DNA from: Primulina eburnea | Taxonomy: Eukaryota; Streptophyta; Magnoliopsida; Lamiales; Gesneriaceae | Length of the DNA: 64,000 bases | Direction of reading: 5' to 3' | NCBI RefSeq assembly: GCF_022965805.1 | Contig: NW_027331024.1 | Location: 62,001-126,000, forward strand | In this document: positions 1-12,206 of the stretch, one piece after another | Position numbering within the stretch: the stretch's first letter is position 1 | Layout of the letters: each line of letters opens with the position of its first letter | The notes under the pieces: model-generated | Told to the model about the DNA's origin: nothing | Seen by the model: the letters and a program-made list of their open reading frames with translations, nothing else | Database searches by the model: none | Translations under genes and position numbers: made by a program

Positions 1-3000
1 AAGCTTCAAATTTCACTCTCGAACAAAATCAAGTTAATTTGGACTCTTGCACGACAACTTCATGAAATAATACGCTCAGACCAGTACAAAAGTGTGAATG
101 ATCCAAGATATGACTCAAACCATTAAATCCATTTGCAGTTCCATCAGCAGGAGACTAGAGAGTGTATATTAGTGGTTATAGTACCTGTCTTTCTACCAGT
201 AATATAGCAAGCTGACGAATTTGGCTTTCCTCTTCATCTGCTAGAAGCTTTGATTTCACTGCTGCAGCTGAAAGGGCAGTCACTGCAGCACGCTTTAATT
301 TGTTGATATCAAGATCATTTTTAGCAACCAGGGAATTCTTCTTTTTACCATCATGCTCTTTGGCTTCTTTATCACCTGCATTAGCATTTGATAGAAGGCA
401 TCCAATAAGATCCTCCCAGAAATATCTTGTAACAATCCTTCTTTTATAGGCTACCACATGTTCTCAGTGAAAAATCCATGTTCATTTAAGCGCCATTATA
501 GAACTTCGGATACACACGCACGAACAAAAGAAACCCATTTATTGCTGGAAATCAAAGTATAGCCCAGTGATGTAACATATTATGGAGATGAATTTCTCCA
601 TCGCAAATAAAAAAAACTAACTTGTTTTTGTGCCATTCATTTCCAGTTCACCTGTAAAGGAATAGTTGATGAATAGATTGTTCAATTATTTCCATTAATT
701 AACTAGTGAAACTCCAAAACCTTCTTCCAAATGATGAAAAGTGCTAAATAGAATTTTGAATTGCACCTGTTCTTTTCTCTTTTTCCGTTGCTGAATCTGA
801 CATAAAAAAAGGCTCAGTATCTTCCTTTTCTGAGTTAGATGTCAAATTTTTATCTTTCAGAGGAGCTTCAGACTGACACAACTCCATAGCTGAACCTCCA
901 TTATCTGATTCTTTTACATGATTGGATTTAAGCTGGGTATGTGACCCTGAAACACCTGATGCTGCAGCATCTTTTAGAGACTGTTTCCTTGGAAATTCAG
1001 ATTTGTCACTACTGGTAGAAGCAGCGAGTTTCTGTTCAGAGGAAGCATCCTTTTTTTCTTTATATTCCTCAGAACTAGATTCTTTATTTTCTTCCTTGTC
1101 ATCATCTTGAATGCTGATACCCTGAACAGCTGAATCAGGCGTTTCCTCATTCTGGTTTTCAACATGTTCATTCCCATGTTTCTGAGTTTCATCCTCAACA
1201 GTTTCAGTAGCAACGCTGCAAATTTTTCAATTGATATCAGCAATAATATTCATATTATAAGGTATGATTAAGTATAGAAATTCACAAACCCTTCAGAGTC
1301 TGCCAGATTTTTCTTCTCGTCTGGTGGGTCTTCCATAGGTAAACAGTGTCTCGCAGCGAGTTGTTGGCTGGAATGTTTGGCAGATAAAGCTTTTAAGAAG
1401 CTATGAATCGATGCACTTGCAATATTAGGTTCCACCAATCGAACTAGAAATGCTGCCTAAGAAGAGAAAATAGACTAGGTTGGAAGCAAACAAAAAAAAA
1501 AAAGATGTAGGACTTACAGAATATAAACTCACTGCAACCAGTTTTGCTTTCAAACAAGTAGTTCATACAGCAATGCAAATACATGAAAAGTTACTCAATT
1601 TGGGAGAAAAGGAAAAGTTAATCCACATACCAATGCCATCACTGGATTACCCGCCTCAGCAAATGATAGTTTATCCCCTGGTGAAGAAAGAGAACCCACA
1701 GCTTCAAATGCATCCTTCAAGGCTTTCTGCGTAAAGTTTTCCATAAATTCAAGGCTCTTATCTGAATCATCAACTTCTTCTGGTTTTGGGATTTCCATTG
1801 GGCTGGATGAGGCCTGGTTGTCAGTGGCGTCACCCTCATTTTCTGTTTTCTCAGTGACATCTTTAACATCAGTATCTGTGTCGTGGTCAGCTTTCGGAGA
1901 TGAATTTTCGTTAGCGATTGAAACTGGTAATCCAATTTCTTTAGGAATCGCATCATTTTCATCATCACTATTGAAGAACACATCTCCAATCGGCATTTGG
2001 ACAAAGTGCAGTATACACTGAGCTTTTGTTTTTGTGGCCACATGCTCAGCAATCTCACTCCAGTTATCTCTGAACAACTCTATTGCTTCGAGAAGTAAAA
2101 GAGTCTCTTGATCTGTCCATTTCCCTCCACTAACACCACCGGCTTCAGCTGATTCCATGAGAATGAAATCTGACACGGACATATCCGAGCCAAACTTTCC
2201 ATTGTTGAAGCATTCAGCACATAAATCAAAATCTGCCTGTGCTCAGGTTGAGTTCAGCAGTCATGTAAGTTACCATGAAAGATGTAGGGGAAGAAACAAT
2301 CAACCTTGGATAATTAAAACCAGAAAGAGTTTTGGAGGTATAAATAAATGACAAAGACAAGAAAAATCAGGGAGCCGGTGAAAGAAAGTCCAAATGAAAG
2401 ATTAAAGAACAAATCTAATAGTTGCCTAAAAGATAGATGAAGAGGTTATAAATGCTAGAAAAAAGCTCCCAACTTCCATAACTAGTAACGAGAGTACCAT
2501 CTATTGTCAATTAATAAATAAGCAAAAAAAGTGATTCGCTTGGATTCCGACAATATTTTGCAATATACCAGACAGAACAGAAATGCCAGTAATCTAAAAA
2601 TCAACCATCCAAGTTGAGGGGGATTTTCCTTGTTCATCAACATTTTGGTTATTCGCAGACAAATCTTTTTATTGGATTGTTGTCTTTCCCGTTAGATTTT
2701 TAATTCCTTTTTATGCATTTTTCTATCTCATGATAATTCACACCTTCCAATAAGATGAAACTCCTGAATATTTTCAAGTTAGAACATTCTTGAAATTACC
2801 CAAGTTTCACATTAGGAACTAACTTTAAAACAGTGAAGGATCAAAACTTGCCCGGAATAAACCACAAATGTCCTGAATTTGCACCGCTTCTAGGTTTCAG
2901 CTAAATTACAACCTCAACTCAATGCAAGTAAAAACGACAAGTCGGTGATTATTAATATGACACCTATCCTCTACTCTCTAGAGATTAGAATTTGTTTGTT

Positions 3001-4783
3001 ACGTCAGGAGTCCCGATAGGAAAATTTTGAATAAAAGTCCATGCAGAAACAGGCTTGCCATCATCTTCTTCTAAAAACAATTAGTTGCACTTTGATTGTT
3101 GAGCATACATATTATTAGACGAATGCACAAACATTAAAATTGCCGAATAACGTTAGTTCACGCTTATAAGACATAAAAGCATTACAAAAAATCTGCCAGA
3201 GTAGACGATCAACGCAAAGAAAGAGCAGTGCCAGAGACAGAAACCTGCTTCTGGCAATGATAACGTTTTCGGGAACAATCTGTAGAACAAGAATTGCAAT
3301 GGTATCCGACAGAAGGACCCTCAGACTTATTCAGTTCTTCAGCAATGACAGAATCGGGTAACAATCCAGAAGACATGGAAGGCATCTCCATATTTGTCTT
3401 AGTAACAACAGGAGTCCATGATTCCACTGTTTCAAACTGAAATAGTTTTTCAATCAAAGAGTCCTTTTTTCTTGCTTCATCATCATCAACAGTAACAGAA
3501 GCAACAGGTTCATTCTTTGGGAATGGATGATAATTTATCAGACCCCAGTAATCTAGAAACTCCATCACCTCTTGCCTAGCATCCAAATCTCCAACTGTGA
3601 GCTTGGAAAGTTGTTCCAACTCAATTTGAGAATTTGGATTAAAATGAAACTTCTTCATTATCCAATTGCGTATCTCCATGTATATTTCTGGAGTCCTACT
3701 CTCCAATTTCCCACTGAAGAAAGAAGGCATCATCCTCTCCTCCAGAGTATGAATTTTGTTCCAAGAAAACCAACCTACAACATACAAGACACTTTTTTTT
3801 TGTAAGTTTCACTTAGAAAATGGACAGAAAATTCTAACAGGTCTACCTAGTATTATTTCTGCACAACTGACCTGGCAATCGAATGTACAAAAACGTTTAT
3901 CCAACAGTGCAACATGTTTTCCGACCTAAAACTTTGCTAAATTAAATAAGCAGATTCTAGTCCATACACACATGGATTTGCATTTCCAGATTCTGAAATT
4001 AAAATGTGAAATTTAAAATACTTACCCAAATTTCTCAAACCCTAAGTCTTTAAGACCAGAAAACTAAGCTTCGGAAGTGAACATTTCACTGCACAGTGCC
4101 AAATATATTTCAGTTATTGCATTTTTTTCAAATTCACCAAACTAACACTTCATTCCCTTAATTCGACAATTGGGCAGATTCAAAAGGTAAAAATCTTTGA
4201 AAAATAATCGATCGTAAAGTTTTCAACCGCACAAACTTGCACAGCTCTAAAAATCCAAACAAATGGCTGAAGCTATAAAAAAAGATGTTGCAAACGACAT
4301 TCTAAGCACGACATTCCAACAATATTGAATAATAACTCACTCACCAGCATGAATAGGCACCACATGGGCATTCGCGTCTCTCGAAATAATGGCTTTGTAT
4401 TCGGCCTCAATCTCTGCCTCCAACTCCTCCCAACTTTCACTAACTCTCCTCAACTCCTCCGCCTTCGCCTCAGATTCGACCTTCAAATCGGACGCATCCA
4501 GAGATAAACTAGTACCATTGTTAGGCTGAACCCGTGCCCTAGTGCAAGGTCCATTGAGGTGGATCGGAGGAAAAGGCACCACGGGCGTCTTTTCCCTAGC
4601 CTGTCTCTTAGAGGACGTCGCTTGAGGATCTGTACCGCCGAAGCCGCTATTGATGGACACCGATTTCCGTTTTTGTGCACCACCTCTCCTCCGAGACGAC
4701 GTCAAAGGCTCCGAAGCCGGAGTATAATCATCGATGGCCGCCGTCGGGGGGGTTCCGGTGGAATCTCTTCGCTTTTCTTCCAT
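1..4783 (-). CDS. SWI3D: SWI/SNF complex subunit SWI3D (3' end beyond window)
   Basis: Core subunit of plant SWI/SNF chromatin-remodelling complexes, acting in the nucleus (family knowledge). Seven exons can be joined with GT-AG introns and an unbroken frame: 4345-4783, 3245-3774, 1631-2236, 1290-1456, 767-1215, 622-651 and 185-375, giving 804 codons before the left edge. The ATG is at 4783; the GTG six bases upstream is not needed. Residues about 147-235 form a SWIRM domain (starts GWFSWNKIHTLEE). Residues about 300-345 form a ZZ zinc finger (YHCNSC ... CAECF) split by an intron. Residues about 358-408 form a SANT/Myb domain (GGKWTDQETLLLLEAIELF). An acidic, low-complexity stretch follows, then a C-terminal helical/leucine-zipper segment (INKLKRAAVTALSAAAVKSK). 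The SWIRM-ZZ-SANT order with a ZZ finger is what separates SWI3D from SWI3A-C. The last coding exon or exons lie outside the window. No lesion is visible, so this is probably functional. Confidence 0.93.
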
Positions 4784-5421
4784 TGTCACTGAACACTTTT
4801 CCAGCCGCCGCTCGCCTCTGTGTGTATCTCAATTTGATTTTATATTCTACCACGCAGCCTCACGGTAACACGGAGCAACACCGTAACCTCTTGATCTACA
4901 CCGTCCATTTGATCTCAATTATTGAGATTTGATGAGTGCTGATCCGACAAATAGCTGCGGAGTTTTTAAATTTAAAAAAAATAATAAAATAAACAAATAT
5001 ACCTGAGAGTTGCTACTTTATAGCGCGCTTTTGACTTTAAGTGATTATTAAAAAAAATTCATAATTTAAATTCCTTTAATGAGTTATCTTGAAAATATAA
5101 TTAAAATATTTTCAAGAAAAAATATACATAATTAAAATTTAAATTTTTTTAAAATGCATGATATTTATTATAAATATTTAATAGTAAATAAATAAAATCT
5201 AATAAATTTGTTAAATTAAAGCTCGAAAAATATTTCTTTCTTTCTTTTTTTATCAGTTTTATCAGTCTTTTTTCGTTTTTTTATTATTTTTTTATACATT
5301 GTTTCATTTTATCAAAAATAAAATAAAAAAAACGAAAAAAGTTCATTTTATTAAAAAAAAACTTATTTATTACTTTTCAAAATCTTAGAATATCTCACAT
5401 TTTAAAAAAGAGTAGATTTTT
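4784..5421. promoter_or_regulatory. 5' flank and promoter region of SWI3D
   Basis: This is non-coding sequence upstream of the SWI3D start. The first 150 bases or so are GC-rich and probably hold the 5' UTR. Beyond about 4935 the sequence becomes very AT-rich with long A and T runs. I see no convincing ORF. No TATA box or operator can be assigned with confidence. Confidence 0.5.
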
Positions 5422-5580
5422 TGTGAGACGATCTTACGAATATTTATCTGTGAAACGGATCAACCCTACCGATATTCACAATAAAAAGTTATACTCTTAG
5501 CATAAAAAGAAATATTTTTTCATGGATGACTCAAATAAGAGATATGTCTCACAAAATACGACTCGCGAAACCGGCTCACA
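5422..5580. mobile_element. Short MITE-like repeat with imperfect terminal inverted repeats
   Basis: The left end reads TGTGAGACGATCTTACG, and the right end read inversely is TGTGAGCCGGTTTCGCG, so the outer 17 bases pair imperfectly. The interior carries the phrase ATCAACCCTACCGATATTC, which I recognise as part of a repeat family common in asterid genomes. There is no coding capacity. The target-site duplication is unclear. The LINE described next inserted four bases beyond its right end. Confidence 0.55.
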
Positions 5581-5875
5581 CATGTTTTTGCCTTTTTTTT
5601 TGTTTTTACGGTCAAATCTTGTAGTTTTATTGAAAAGTTAAGATGTCTTTTATTACAAGATGAATTAACCAAAGAGGAAAATCTCTAGTCTCCTACACGA
5701 AGTGAGAGGAGGATGAAATAGAAAAAAAACAGCAATCGAATAGGCAACTACATTTTCCGATCGCCTAATATGACTAAGAGTAATGTTACTTTGAGAGTCC
5801 TAGAAAGTTCTGATATCTGTATCTATGGACCCTACATAACTGAGATATCTTCTGGCCTTGTGACTGCTTGCACTG

Positions 5876-7156
5876 CTAGAAGAGAGTCTGATGAAACTTG
5901 ATGAATCGGTTAGTCGTGCAATTGAGCGAGCTGTAAACCACCTTCAATAGCGAGAAGTTCAGTACATGTAATAGACTGGGGTTTATCAATTTTCCTTCCA
6001 ATTCTAGGACTGGTTGTCCCTCGTGGTTTCTGGCCACCCCTCCGTATGCATAGTTATTGGAATCTTCATTATAAGCGACATCTATGTCCAATCTAAGTTT
6101 GTCTTCGGGTGGAGCAACCCGGACCTTAGGTGAATTACACTTGTTAGGTTCCCTGGAAGAAGATAGAGCTAGTCTAGCATGTTGGAAGTCATGTAATAGA
6201 ATCTCACTCCAATCTGCATTAATGCCATTTGAGCGTCCCTTTTTCTTGTTGGGTCAAGCTCAATCGTTCAGACCAGGTTGCCCAAGTTCGCATTGCAAAC
6301 ATCTCAAAATTCTGGTTTACTAAGCTTCTCCTTCATCCATAGGAAAATATCAATCGTAGGTAAATGCCTAACCTGTTTCACTAATAGCCAGAAGTAGGAC
6401 TCTTTCCAGCAGGCTTTGACTGTGGGGCACACAAATAATGTGTGACTTGTCGAATCACAAACTGACTGACACAACGAGCACACACCAGAGACTGGGACAT
6501 GATCAGACAATAATTTTTTTCATGTAGGTATTATATCATGTGATACATTCCAACCAAATATCCGGACTTTTGGAGGGATTGAAAGAGCCCAAAGGTATTG
6601 CCACCAACTCTTCAAGCGAGAGCTATAACTAGAGGTTAAAGAGTCATATAATCCCAAAGCTACCTTGTACCCATCTCGAACTGTGTAATTTCCTTTCGGA
6701 TCAAAGAGCCAGAATCGGTAGTTCTCACGGTGGGTCGAAGAGATGGGAATGGCTAGAATCTCTTCCACCAGGTGATATGAGAAGTGTTGTCGTACCAGCG
6801 ATCCCTTCCATCTCCCATTTTCAATAAGGTCCTTAACCACCATATAGTTTTCCTGTGTCCCAATTGGAATGACGCCTTCTCTATAGTTCGGAATCCATCT
6901 TTCCCCTTTCACAGCAATCTTAGCTCCATCTCCCACATGCCAAAAAATCCCATGCTCCAGTAGAGGTCTGCTCCACAACAAGGACCGCCAAAGGTAAGAT
7001 GGATTATTTCCCAGACTGGCCTTCATGATATCTTGGTGTCTAAAGTACCGTGCTTTGAGGACTCGAGCTACCAGCAAGCCTGGATTCTTTATGATACGCC
7101 ATAGCTGCTTAGCTAACAATGCCTTGTTGAAGATTTCCAGGTGGCGGAAACCCAGA
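5876..7156 (-). pseudogene. LINE ORF2, 3' part: end of reverse transcriptase, zf-RVT, RNase H
   Basis: Read on the minus strand from the right: 7119-6520 is the region after the reverse transcriptase core (LAKQLWRIIKNPGLLVARVL). At 6510-6304 follows the zinc-binding zf-RVT segment (CSLCQSVCDSTSHTLFVC). At 6091-5876 begins an RNase H domain (DVAYNEDSNNYAYGGVARNH). A stop codon separates the first two segments, and frames shift in the RNase H part. This is therefore a decayed copy. It is continuous with the block at 10523 once the LTR element at 7162-10517 is removed. Confidence 0.85.
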
Positions 7157-7161
7157 CCACC

Positions 7162-8661
7162 TGTAGTAGCCCGAATTCCAATTGGGTAATTAACGGAGTA
7201 ATGGTGATTAAGAAGGTTTAATGTGTAATTTTGACCGAGTCATGATCGGACGGACCGAAGATGGTTCGGAAGCACCGAAGAGTTCGTAAGGTCCGAAGTG
7301 AGTTCGGTGGATCCGATCATTAGGTGTCAAGAGTTGATCGACACGTGGGAGTTCGGACGTTCCGAAGTGTAGGTTCGGTGGATCCGATCATGAGGTGTCA
7401 AGAGCAGCTGGACACGTGCATGTTCGGACGGTCCGAAGTGTATGATCGGAGGATCCGATCATGAGCTGTCAAGAGCCGATGGACACGTAGAGTTCGGATG
7501 TTCCGAAGTGGTGTTCGGAGGATCCGAACATGGCCTATAAATAGTGGTCGGATTTCCTCATTTTGACTCGCCAATTCAGAGAATTCCATAGCATTTCAGT
7601 CGTTTCTGACAGGTTCTAGTCTTGTTCCGAAATTTGGGCACTAGCGGGGAGCTGCTGGTCTTGTAGCAGAGCTGTGCTCTAGTTGGGAGCTAGCGGCATC
7701 AGCGGGCTAGCGACGGACGAAGGTTTGGAATTTTATCAGTATTTATCTCAGGATTATCTAGTTAAGTCTGGTAGATAAGTTTAGTGATGGTTTTCACTTG
7801 ATGAATAGGCTTGGATTAGACCTGTTGTCTGGTTGTTCCAGTGGATTAGGATTGCTGTGATAGAGGTACGAAAGTACTATCCGAGATATCCTGGTTGAGT
7901 ATACATTCATATATGTGTTGCATGAGTATGTGGTGCATTGTTATATGTCATATGATGCATGCTATTATGTCACGTTTATTACTGCACGTTGCATTTCATG
8001 TTGAGCCGTATTCTCCTTCGAGATAGCCTTTACTGTTGAGCTGTATCTCTTTCGAGATAAGCTATATCTTGGGGCCGCTCAGCCCTGTCTTGTGGACGCA
8101 TGGACACCGAGAGTACACAGTGGCCGACGGGTCGGGAGGGCTTCGGTGGTCCGGGACATTTTAGGTCCACGTCTGTCTTGTAGTGGATGCAGTGACCCAG
8201 AGGTTGGACCGCGCGGCACTATCCACTTGGCGCCTCTAGACTGAGCATTGTTGAGATCCTTTTGTGATTCCTGTTTCTTGACTACCCTGGTATCATATCA
8301 TAGCATGTGCATTTCATATAGGTTTGTATACTCATACTTTTGTACTGGGCGTTCTTATCGCTCACGTCCTCGGTTTTGTTTATTCTTGGACACCCCATTC
8401 CCTCGGGGCAGGCCTCAGGTTGGACAGCTCAGGAGGAGCAGGAGGAGGACGTTGAGTATCTGGTTGGTTTAGTTTATCGGTATTGTTTTGATTCGATATG
8501 GTTGTATTGGATATTTTATTTTGAGTTATTCTAGACTTCGATTGGGTTGTATAATCGGTATAGTTGTTGACTTTTTCCGCTGTTATCTCTGATTATTGTT
8601 AATTAGGTTAATTGCATGCTTAGTTTTTGATTAGTAGGTGATTCTGGAACGGGTCACTACA
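7162..8661 (+). repeat. 5' LTR of the deleted Ty3 element
   Basis: This is the upstream 1500 bp LTR. It contains a TATA box (TATAAATA, 7536-7543). Just upstream, three copies of a unit of about 71 bp carry an ACGT core (two are CACGTG G-boxes at 7342 and 7413, the third CACGTA at 7484). Paired motifs such as GTTCGGAGGATCCGAAC occur beside them. The short ORFs inside have no recognisable product. Confidence 0.92.
7318..7545 (+). promoter_or_regulatory. Tandem palindrome/G-box array with TATA box in the LTR
   Basis: About three units with a 71 bp period lie directly upstream of CTATAAATAG. Each unit holds GTGTCAAGAG or a close variant, an ACGT core within ACACGT, and near-palindromes of the form TTCGGAxGxTCCGAA. 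The layout suggests an enhancer array of bZIP-type sites, but this is inference from motif content only. The same array is repeated in the 3' LTR at +1856 bp. Confidence 0.6.
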
Positions 8662-9017
8662 TTTATGGTATCAGAGCATGCGTACGATTTTGGGATATAG
8701 ATTTCTGTTTTGGGATTTCCGTTTACTAGTTTCCCTATTCTATTGTTGTAGCAATGGCTGACCATTTTGGTGATGAGAGTAGTCAGGGAAGTGTAGGTCG
8801 TTGGGGTGACCAGGACGATCTGTTAAGCGTCATAAGTTACCGCATGTTTCTCTAGACGTCATTCTTTCTGTTTCTACTCCGATGGGTCATTCGGGGTTAG
8901 CTAAGCGTCTAGTGATGGGTTGTCCTTTAGATTTTGAGGGTAACGATGTTGTTATTTTCGTTTTGTTCATTCTCTTGTCTAGATTTCGAGGACGAAATCG
9001 TTTTAAGGGGGGGAGAA
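8662..9017 (+). pseudogene. Remnant interior: gag start, protease scrap, pol end
   Basis: Right after the primer-binding site, an ATG at about 8755 opens a gag-like start (MADHFGDESSQGSVGRWG) that stops after about 24 codons. A scrap then matches the Ty3 protease region (SVSTPMGHSG ... GCPLDFEGN). Next comes the characteristic end of Ty3 pol (TTTCGAGGACGAAAT) before the polypurine tract. The order is right for a Ty3 element, but nearly everything between has been deleted. Confidence 0.7.
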
Positions 9018-10517
9018 TGTAGTAGCCCGAATTCCAATTGGGTAATTAACGGAGTAATGGTGATTAAGAAGGTTTAATGTGTAATTTTGACCGAGTCATG
9101 ATCGGACGGACCGAAGATGGTTCGGAAGCACCGAAGAGTTCGTAAGGTCCGAAGTGAGTTCGGTGGATCCGATCATTAGGTGTCAAGAGTTGATCGACAC
9201 GTGGGAGTTCGGACGTTCCGAAGTGTAGGTTCGGTGGATCCGATCATGAGGTGTCAAGAGCAGCTGGACACGTGCATGTTCGGACGGTCCGAAGTGTATG
9301 ATCGGAGGATCCGATCATGAGCTGTCAAGAGCCGATGGACACGTAGAGTTCGGATGTTCCGAAGTGGTGTTCGGAGGATCCGAACATGGCCTATAAATAG
9401 TGGTCGGATTTCCTCATTTTGACTCGCCAATTCAGAGAATTCCATAGCATTTCAGTCGTTTCTGACAGGTTCTAGTCTTGTTCCGAAATTTGGGCACTAG
9501 CGGGGAGCTGCTGGTCTTGTAGCAGAGCTGTGCTCTAGTTGGGAGCTAGCGGCATCAGCGGGCTAGCGACGGACGAAGGTTTGGAATTTTATCAGTATTT
9601 ATCTCAGGATTATCTAGTTAAGTCTGGTAGATAAGTTTAGTGATGGTTTTCACTTGATGAATAGGCTTGGATTAGACCTGTTGTCTGGTTGTTCCAGTGG
9701 ATTAGGATTGCTGTGATAGAGGTACGAAAGTACTATCCGAGATATCCTGGTTGAGTATACATTCATATATGTGTTGCATGAGTATGTGGTGCATTGTTAT
9801 ATGTCATATGATGCATGCTATTATGTCACGTTTATTACTGCACGTTGCATTTCATGTTGAGCCGTATTCTCCTTCGAGATAGCCTTTACTGTTGAGCTGT
9901 ATCTCTTTCGAGATAAGCTATATCTTGGGGCCGCTCAGCCCTGTCTTGTGGACGCATGGACACCGAGAGTACACAGTGGCCGACGGGTCGGGAGGGCTTC
10001 GGTGGTCCGGGACATTTTAGGTCCACGTCTGTCTTGTAGTGGATGCAGTGACCCAGAGGTTGGACCGCGCGGCACTATCCACTTGGCGCCTCTAGACTGA
10101 GCATTGTTGAGATCCTTTTGTGATTCCTGTTTCTTGACTACCCTGGTATCATATCATAGCATGTGCATTTCATATAGGTTTGTATACTCATACTTTTGTA
10201 CTGGGCGTTCTTATCGCTCACGTCCTCGGTTTTGTTTATTCTTGGACACCCCATTCCCTCGGGGCAGGCCTCAGGTTGGACAGCTCAGGAGGAGCAGGAG
10301 GAGGACGTTGAGTATCTGGTTGGTTTAGTTTATCGGTATTGTTTTGATTCGATATGGTTGTATTGGATATTTTATTTTGAGTTATTCTAGACTTCGATTG
10401 GGTTGTATAATCGGTATAGTTGTTGACTTTTTCCGCTGTTATCTCTGATTATTGTTAATTAGGTTAATTGCATGCTTAGTTTTTGATTAGTAGGTGATTC
10501 TGGAACGGGTCACTACA
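9018..10517 (+). repeat. 3' LTR of the deleted Ty3 element
   Basis: Second copy of the 1500 bp LTR, offset by exactly 1856 bp from the first. No difference was found in the stretches compared, including the G-box array and the terminal 100 bases. Confidence 0.92.
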
Positions 10518-10522
10518 CCACC

Positions 10523-11604
10523 CTTGCATTTTGGTTGGCACATGGCTTCCCAGGATTTCCAATGCAATCTTTTCTTTCCCTCATCAACTCCCCACCAGAA
10601 GTTCGAGCATACACGCTCTATCTCCTCACAGACCGATTTTGGAATACGAAAACAAGACATAGCATAGGTAGGGATTGACTGTAGCACCGAATTTATCAAA
10701 ATCTCTTTTCCTCATGCTGAAAAAGTTTTGTTGCCCCACCCTTGAATTCTTTGTACTATCCGCTCAACCAAATACCTGAACTGCAACTTTTTATTTTGAG
10801 CGGAGAACACCGAGAGGCCTAGATAAATTTCATGACCTTGCACCATAGGAACGGCCGGTCGAGACTTAATGTTTTCTGCTAATTGTACATCTGTGTTCGG
10901 GCTAAAAGACAAAGATGACTTCTCAAAATTAATAAGTTGACCGGAAGCTCTCTCATAAGATACAAGACAGTTCTTGATGGAATCGCAATCTGCCATTGTC
11001 GCTCTCAAGAAAAGCAGGCCATTATCTGGAAAGAATAGTGAGTAATGGCAGGACATGATGATGCTATCGAACTCCAGTTAATAACTGTTGCTTTTCAAGA
11101 GATAGAAGAGCAAAAGATAATCCATGTGCACATAATACAAATAAGTAAGGAGAAAGAGGATCTCCCTATCTTAGACCTCTGCTTGGGATAACATTTCTAA
11201 TAATGTCACCATTTAAAGAGAAAGAGTACCTTACGGTACGCACACATTTTTTCCACCCAGATCGGGGAAAAGCCCAGTCTAACCATCATACCTTCAACGA
11301 AGCTCCATTCCACTCTATCGTAGGCTTTGCTCATATCAAGTTTCAACGCACCATACCCTTTCTGGACTTTTTTCTGATTCTGATCCAACGTAACACTTCA
11401 AAGCCCATAGTAATATTATCAGAAATCAGTCTACCTAGGATGAAGGCACTTTGGAACTCATTAACTGTCTTGTTTAGTATAGGACTCAACCTATTCGTCA
11501 AACTCCGGGCAACTATTTTATAGCAGACACTGCAAAGGCTGATAGGACGAAAGTCCTTCATAGTCATAGGATTCTGAATTTTCGGCACCAGTGTAACTAT
11601 TGTA
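10523..11604 (-). pseudogene. LINE ORF2, reverse transcriptase core
   Basis: Minus-strand reverse transcriptase segments, read from the right: the RT core start (TLVPKIQNPMTMKDFRPISL), then the catalytic-region motif [20 protein letters not shown] at about 11310-11375, then SFSPNTDVQL at about 10900, and the post-RT motif SVLQSIPTYAMSCFRIPKSV near 10690. The frame is broken between segments. The YADD-type box is not evident in the open frames. It is interrupted on the left by the Ty3 derivative and on the right by the hAT MITE. Confidence 0.85.
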
Positions 11605-11612
11605 GCATTCCA

Positions 11613-12198
11613 TAGGGGTGTCAATCGTGTCGGGTGGGTCGGGTCTCGGGTCAACCCGCGAAATTTTTTTATTTTTTTTTTCAACTCGAAACCAACCCGA
11701 ACCCTAAGTAACCCGAAAACCCCCAACCCGAACACGAACCCGTCTAATCCGACTCAATCTGTCTAACCCGTCTAACCCGAATTTTATTTATTTTTTAAAA
11801 AAAAATTAATGAAAAAAATTCGAAAAAATAAAAATAATAATATTTTAATTTTAACACATAATAACAAAATTTTCGTTTAAATTTGAAAGTTTAATTGTAG
11901 AAAATTAAAAGTATATTTACTAAGTCAAACAAACAATTATTAAAAAAATAAAAAAATATACAACATAAATTTTAAATGATGAAAATTTATCATATAAATA
12001 TACAATAAATAAAAATATAGGTAATATTTTCAAAAAAAAATTCGGGTTAACCCGTGACCCAACCCGACCCAACCCGAAATCCGTCTAACCTAGTACTAAC
12101 CCGAACCCACCCAACCCGAAAAACCTCAACCCGAACCTGATTTTTTTCGTGTTGGGTCGTGTTGGGTTGACGAGTCGTGTTGCATTTTGACACCCCTA
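11613..12198. mobile_element. hAT-type MITE, 586 bp
   Basis: Perfect 12 bp terminal inverted repeats (TAGGGGTGTCAA ... TTGACACCCCTA) are flanked by an exact 8 bp duplication, GCATTCCA (11605-11612 and 12199-12206). The 8 bp duplication and this terminus are typical of hAT elements. Subterminal regions are packed with ACCCGACCC/GGGTCGGGT-like motifs in opposite orientation at the two ends, and the middle is AT-rich. There is no coding capacity. It sits inside the LINE reverse transcriptase, whose frame resumes across the duplicated site. Confidence 0.92.
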
Positions 12199-12206
12199 GC
12201 ATTCCA

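Larger units (their letters stand above)
7162..10517 (+). mobile_element. Internally deleted Ty3/gypsy LTR retrotransposon
   Basis: The element has two 1500 bp direct repeats (7162-8661 and 9018-10517), each starting TGTAGTAGCCCG and ending GGTCACTACA. A 356 bp interior lies between them. The 5 bp CCACC flanks both sides (7157-7161 and 10518-10522). A primer-binding site matching initiator tRNA-Met (TGGTATCAGAGC) lies at 8666-8677, and a polypurine tract (AAGGGGGGGAG) at 9005-9015. The two LTRs look identical wherever compared, so the insertion is very young. It must have been mobilised in trans, because no polymerase is encoded. Confidence 0.93.

Noticed and set aside
4337..4932. Plus-strand ORFs opposite SWI3D exon 1
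   Set aside because: They lie opposite a well-supported coding exon and its 5' UTR, with composition explained by the opposite strand.
8248..8534. Small ORFs within the 1.5 kb LTRs (repeated at 10104-10390)
   Set aside because: They are identical because the LTRs are identical, and show no protein signature.
8666..8677. tRNA gene suggested by the tRNA-Met-like sequence
   Set aside because: Only the 12 bases complementary to the 3' end of the tRNA are present. It is a retrotransposon primer-binding site, as also at 21258 and 25884.
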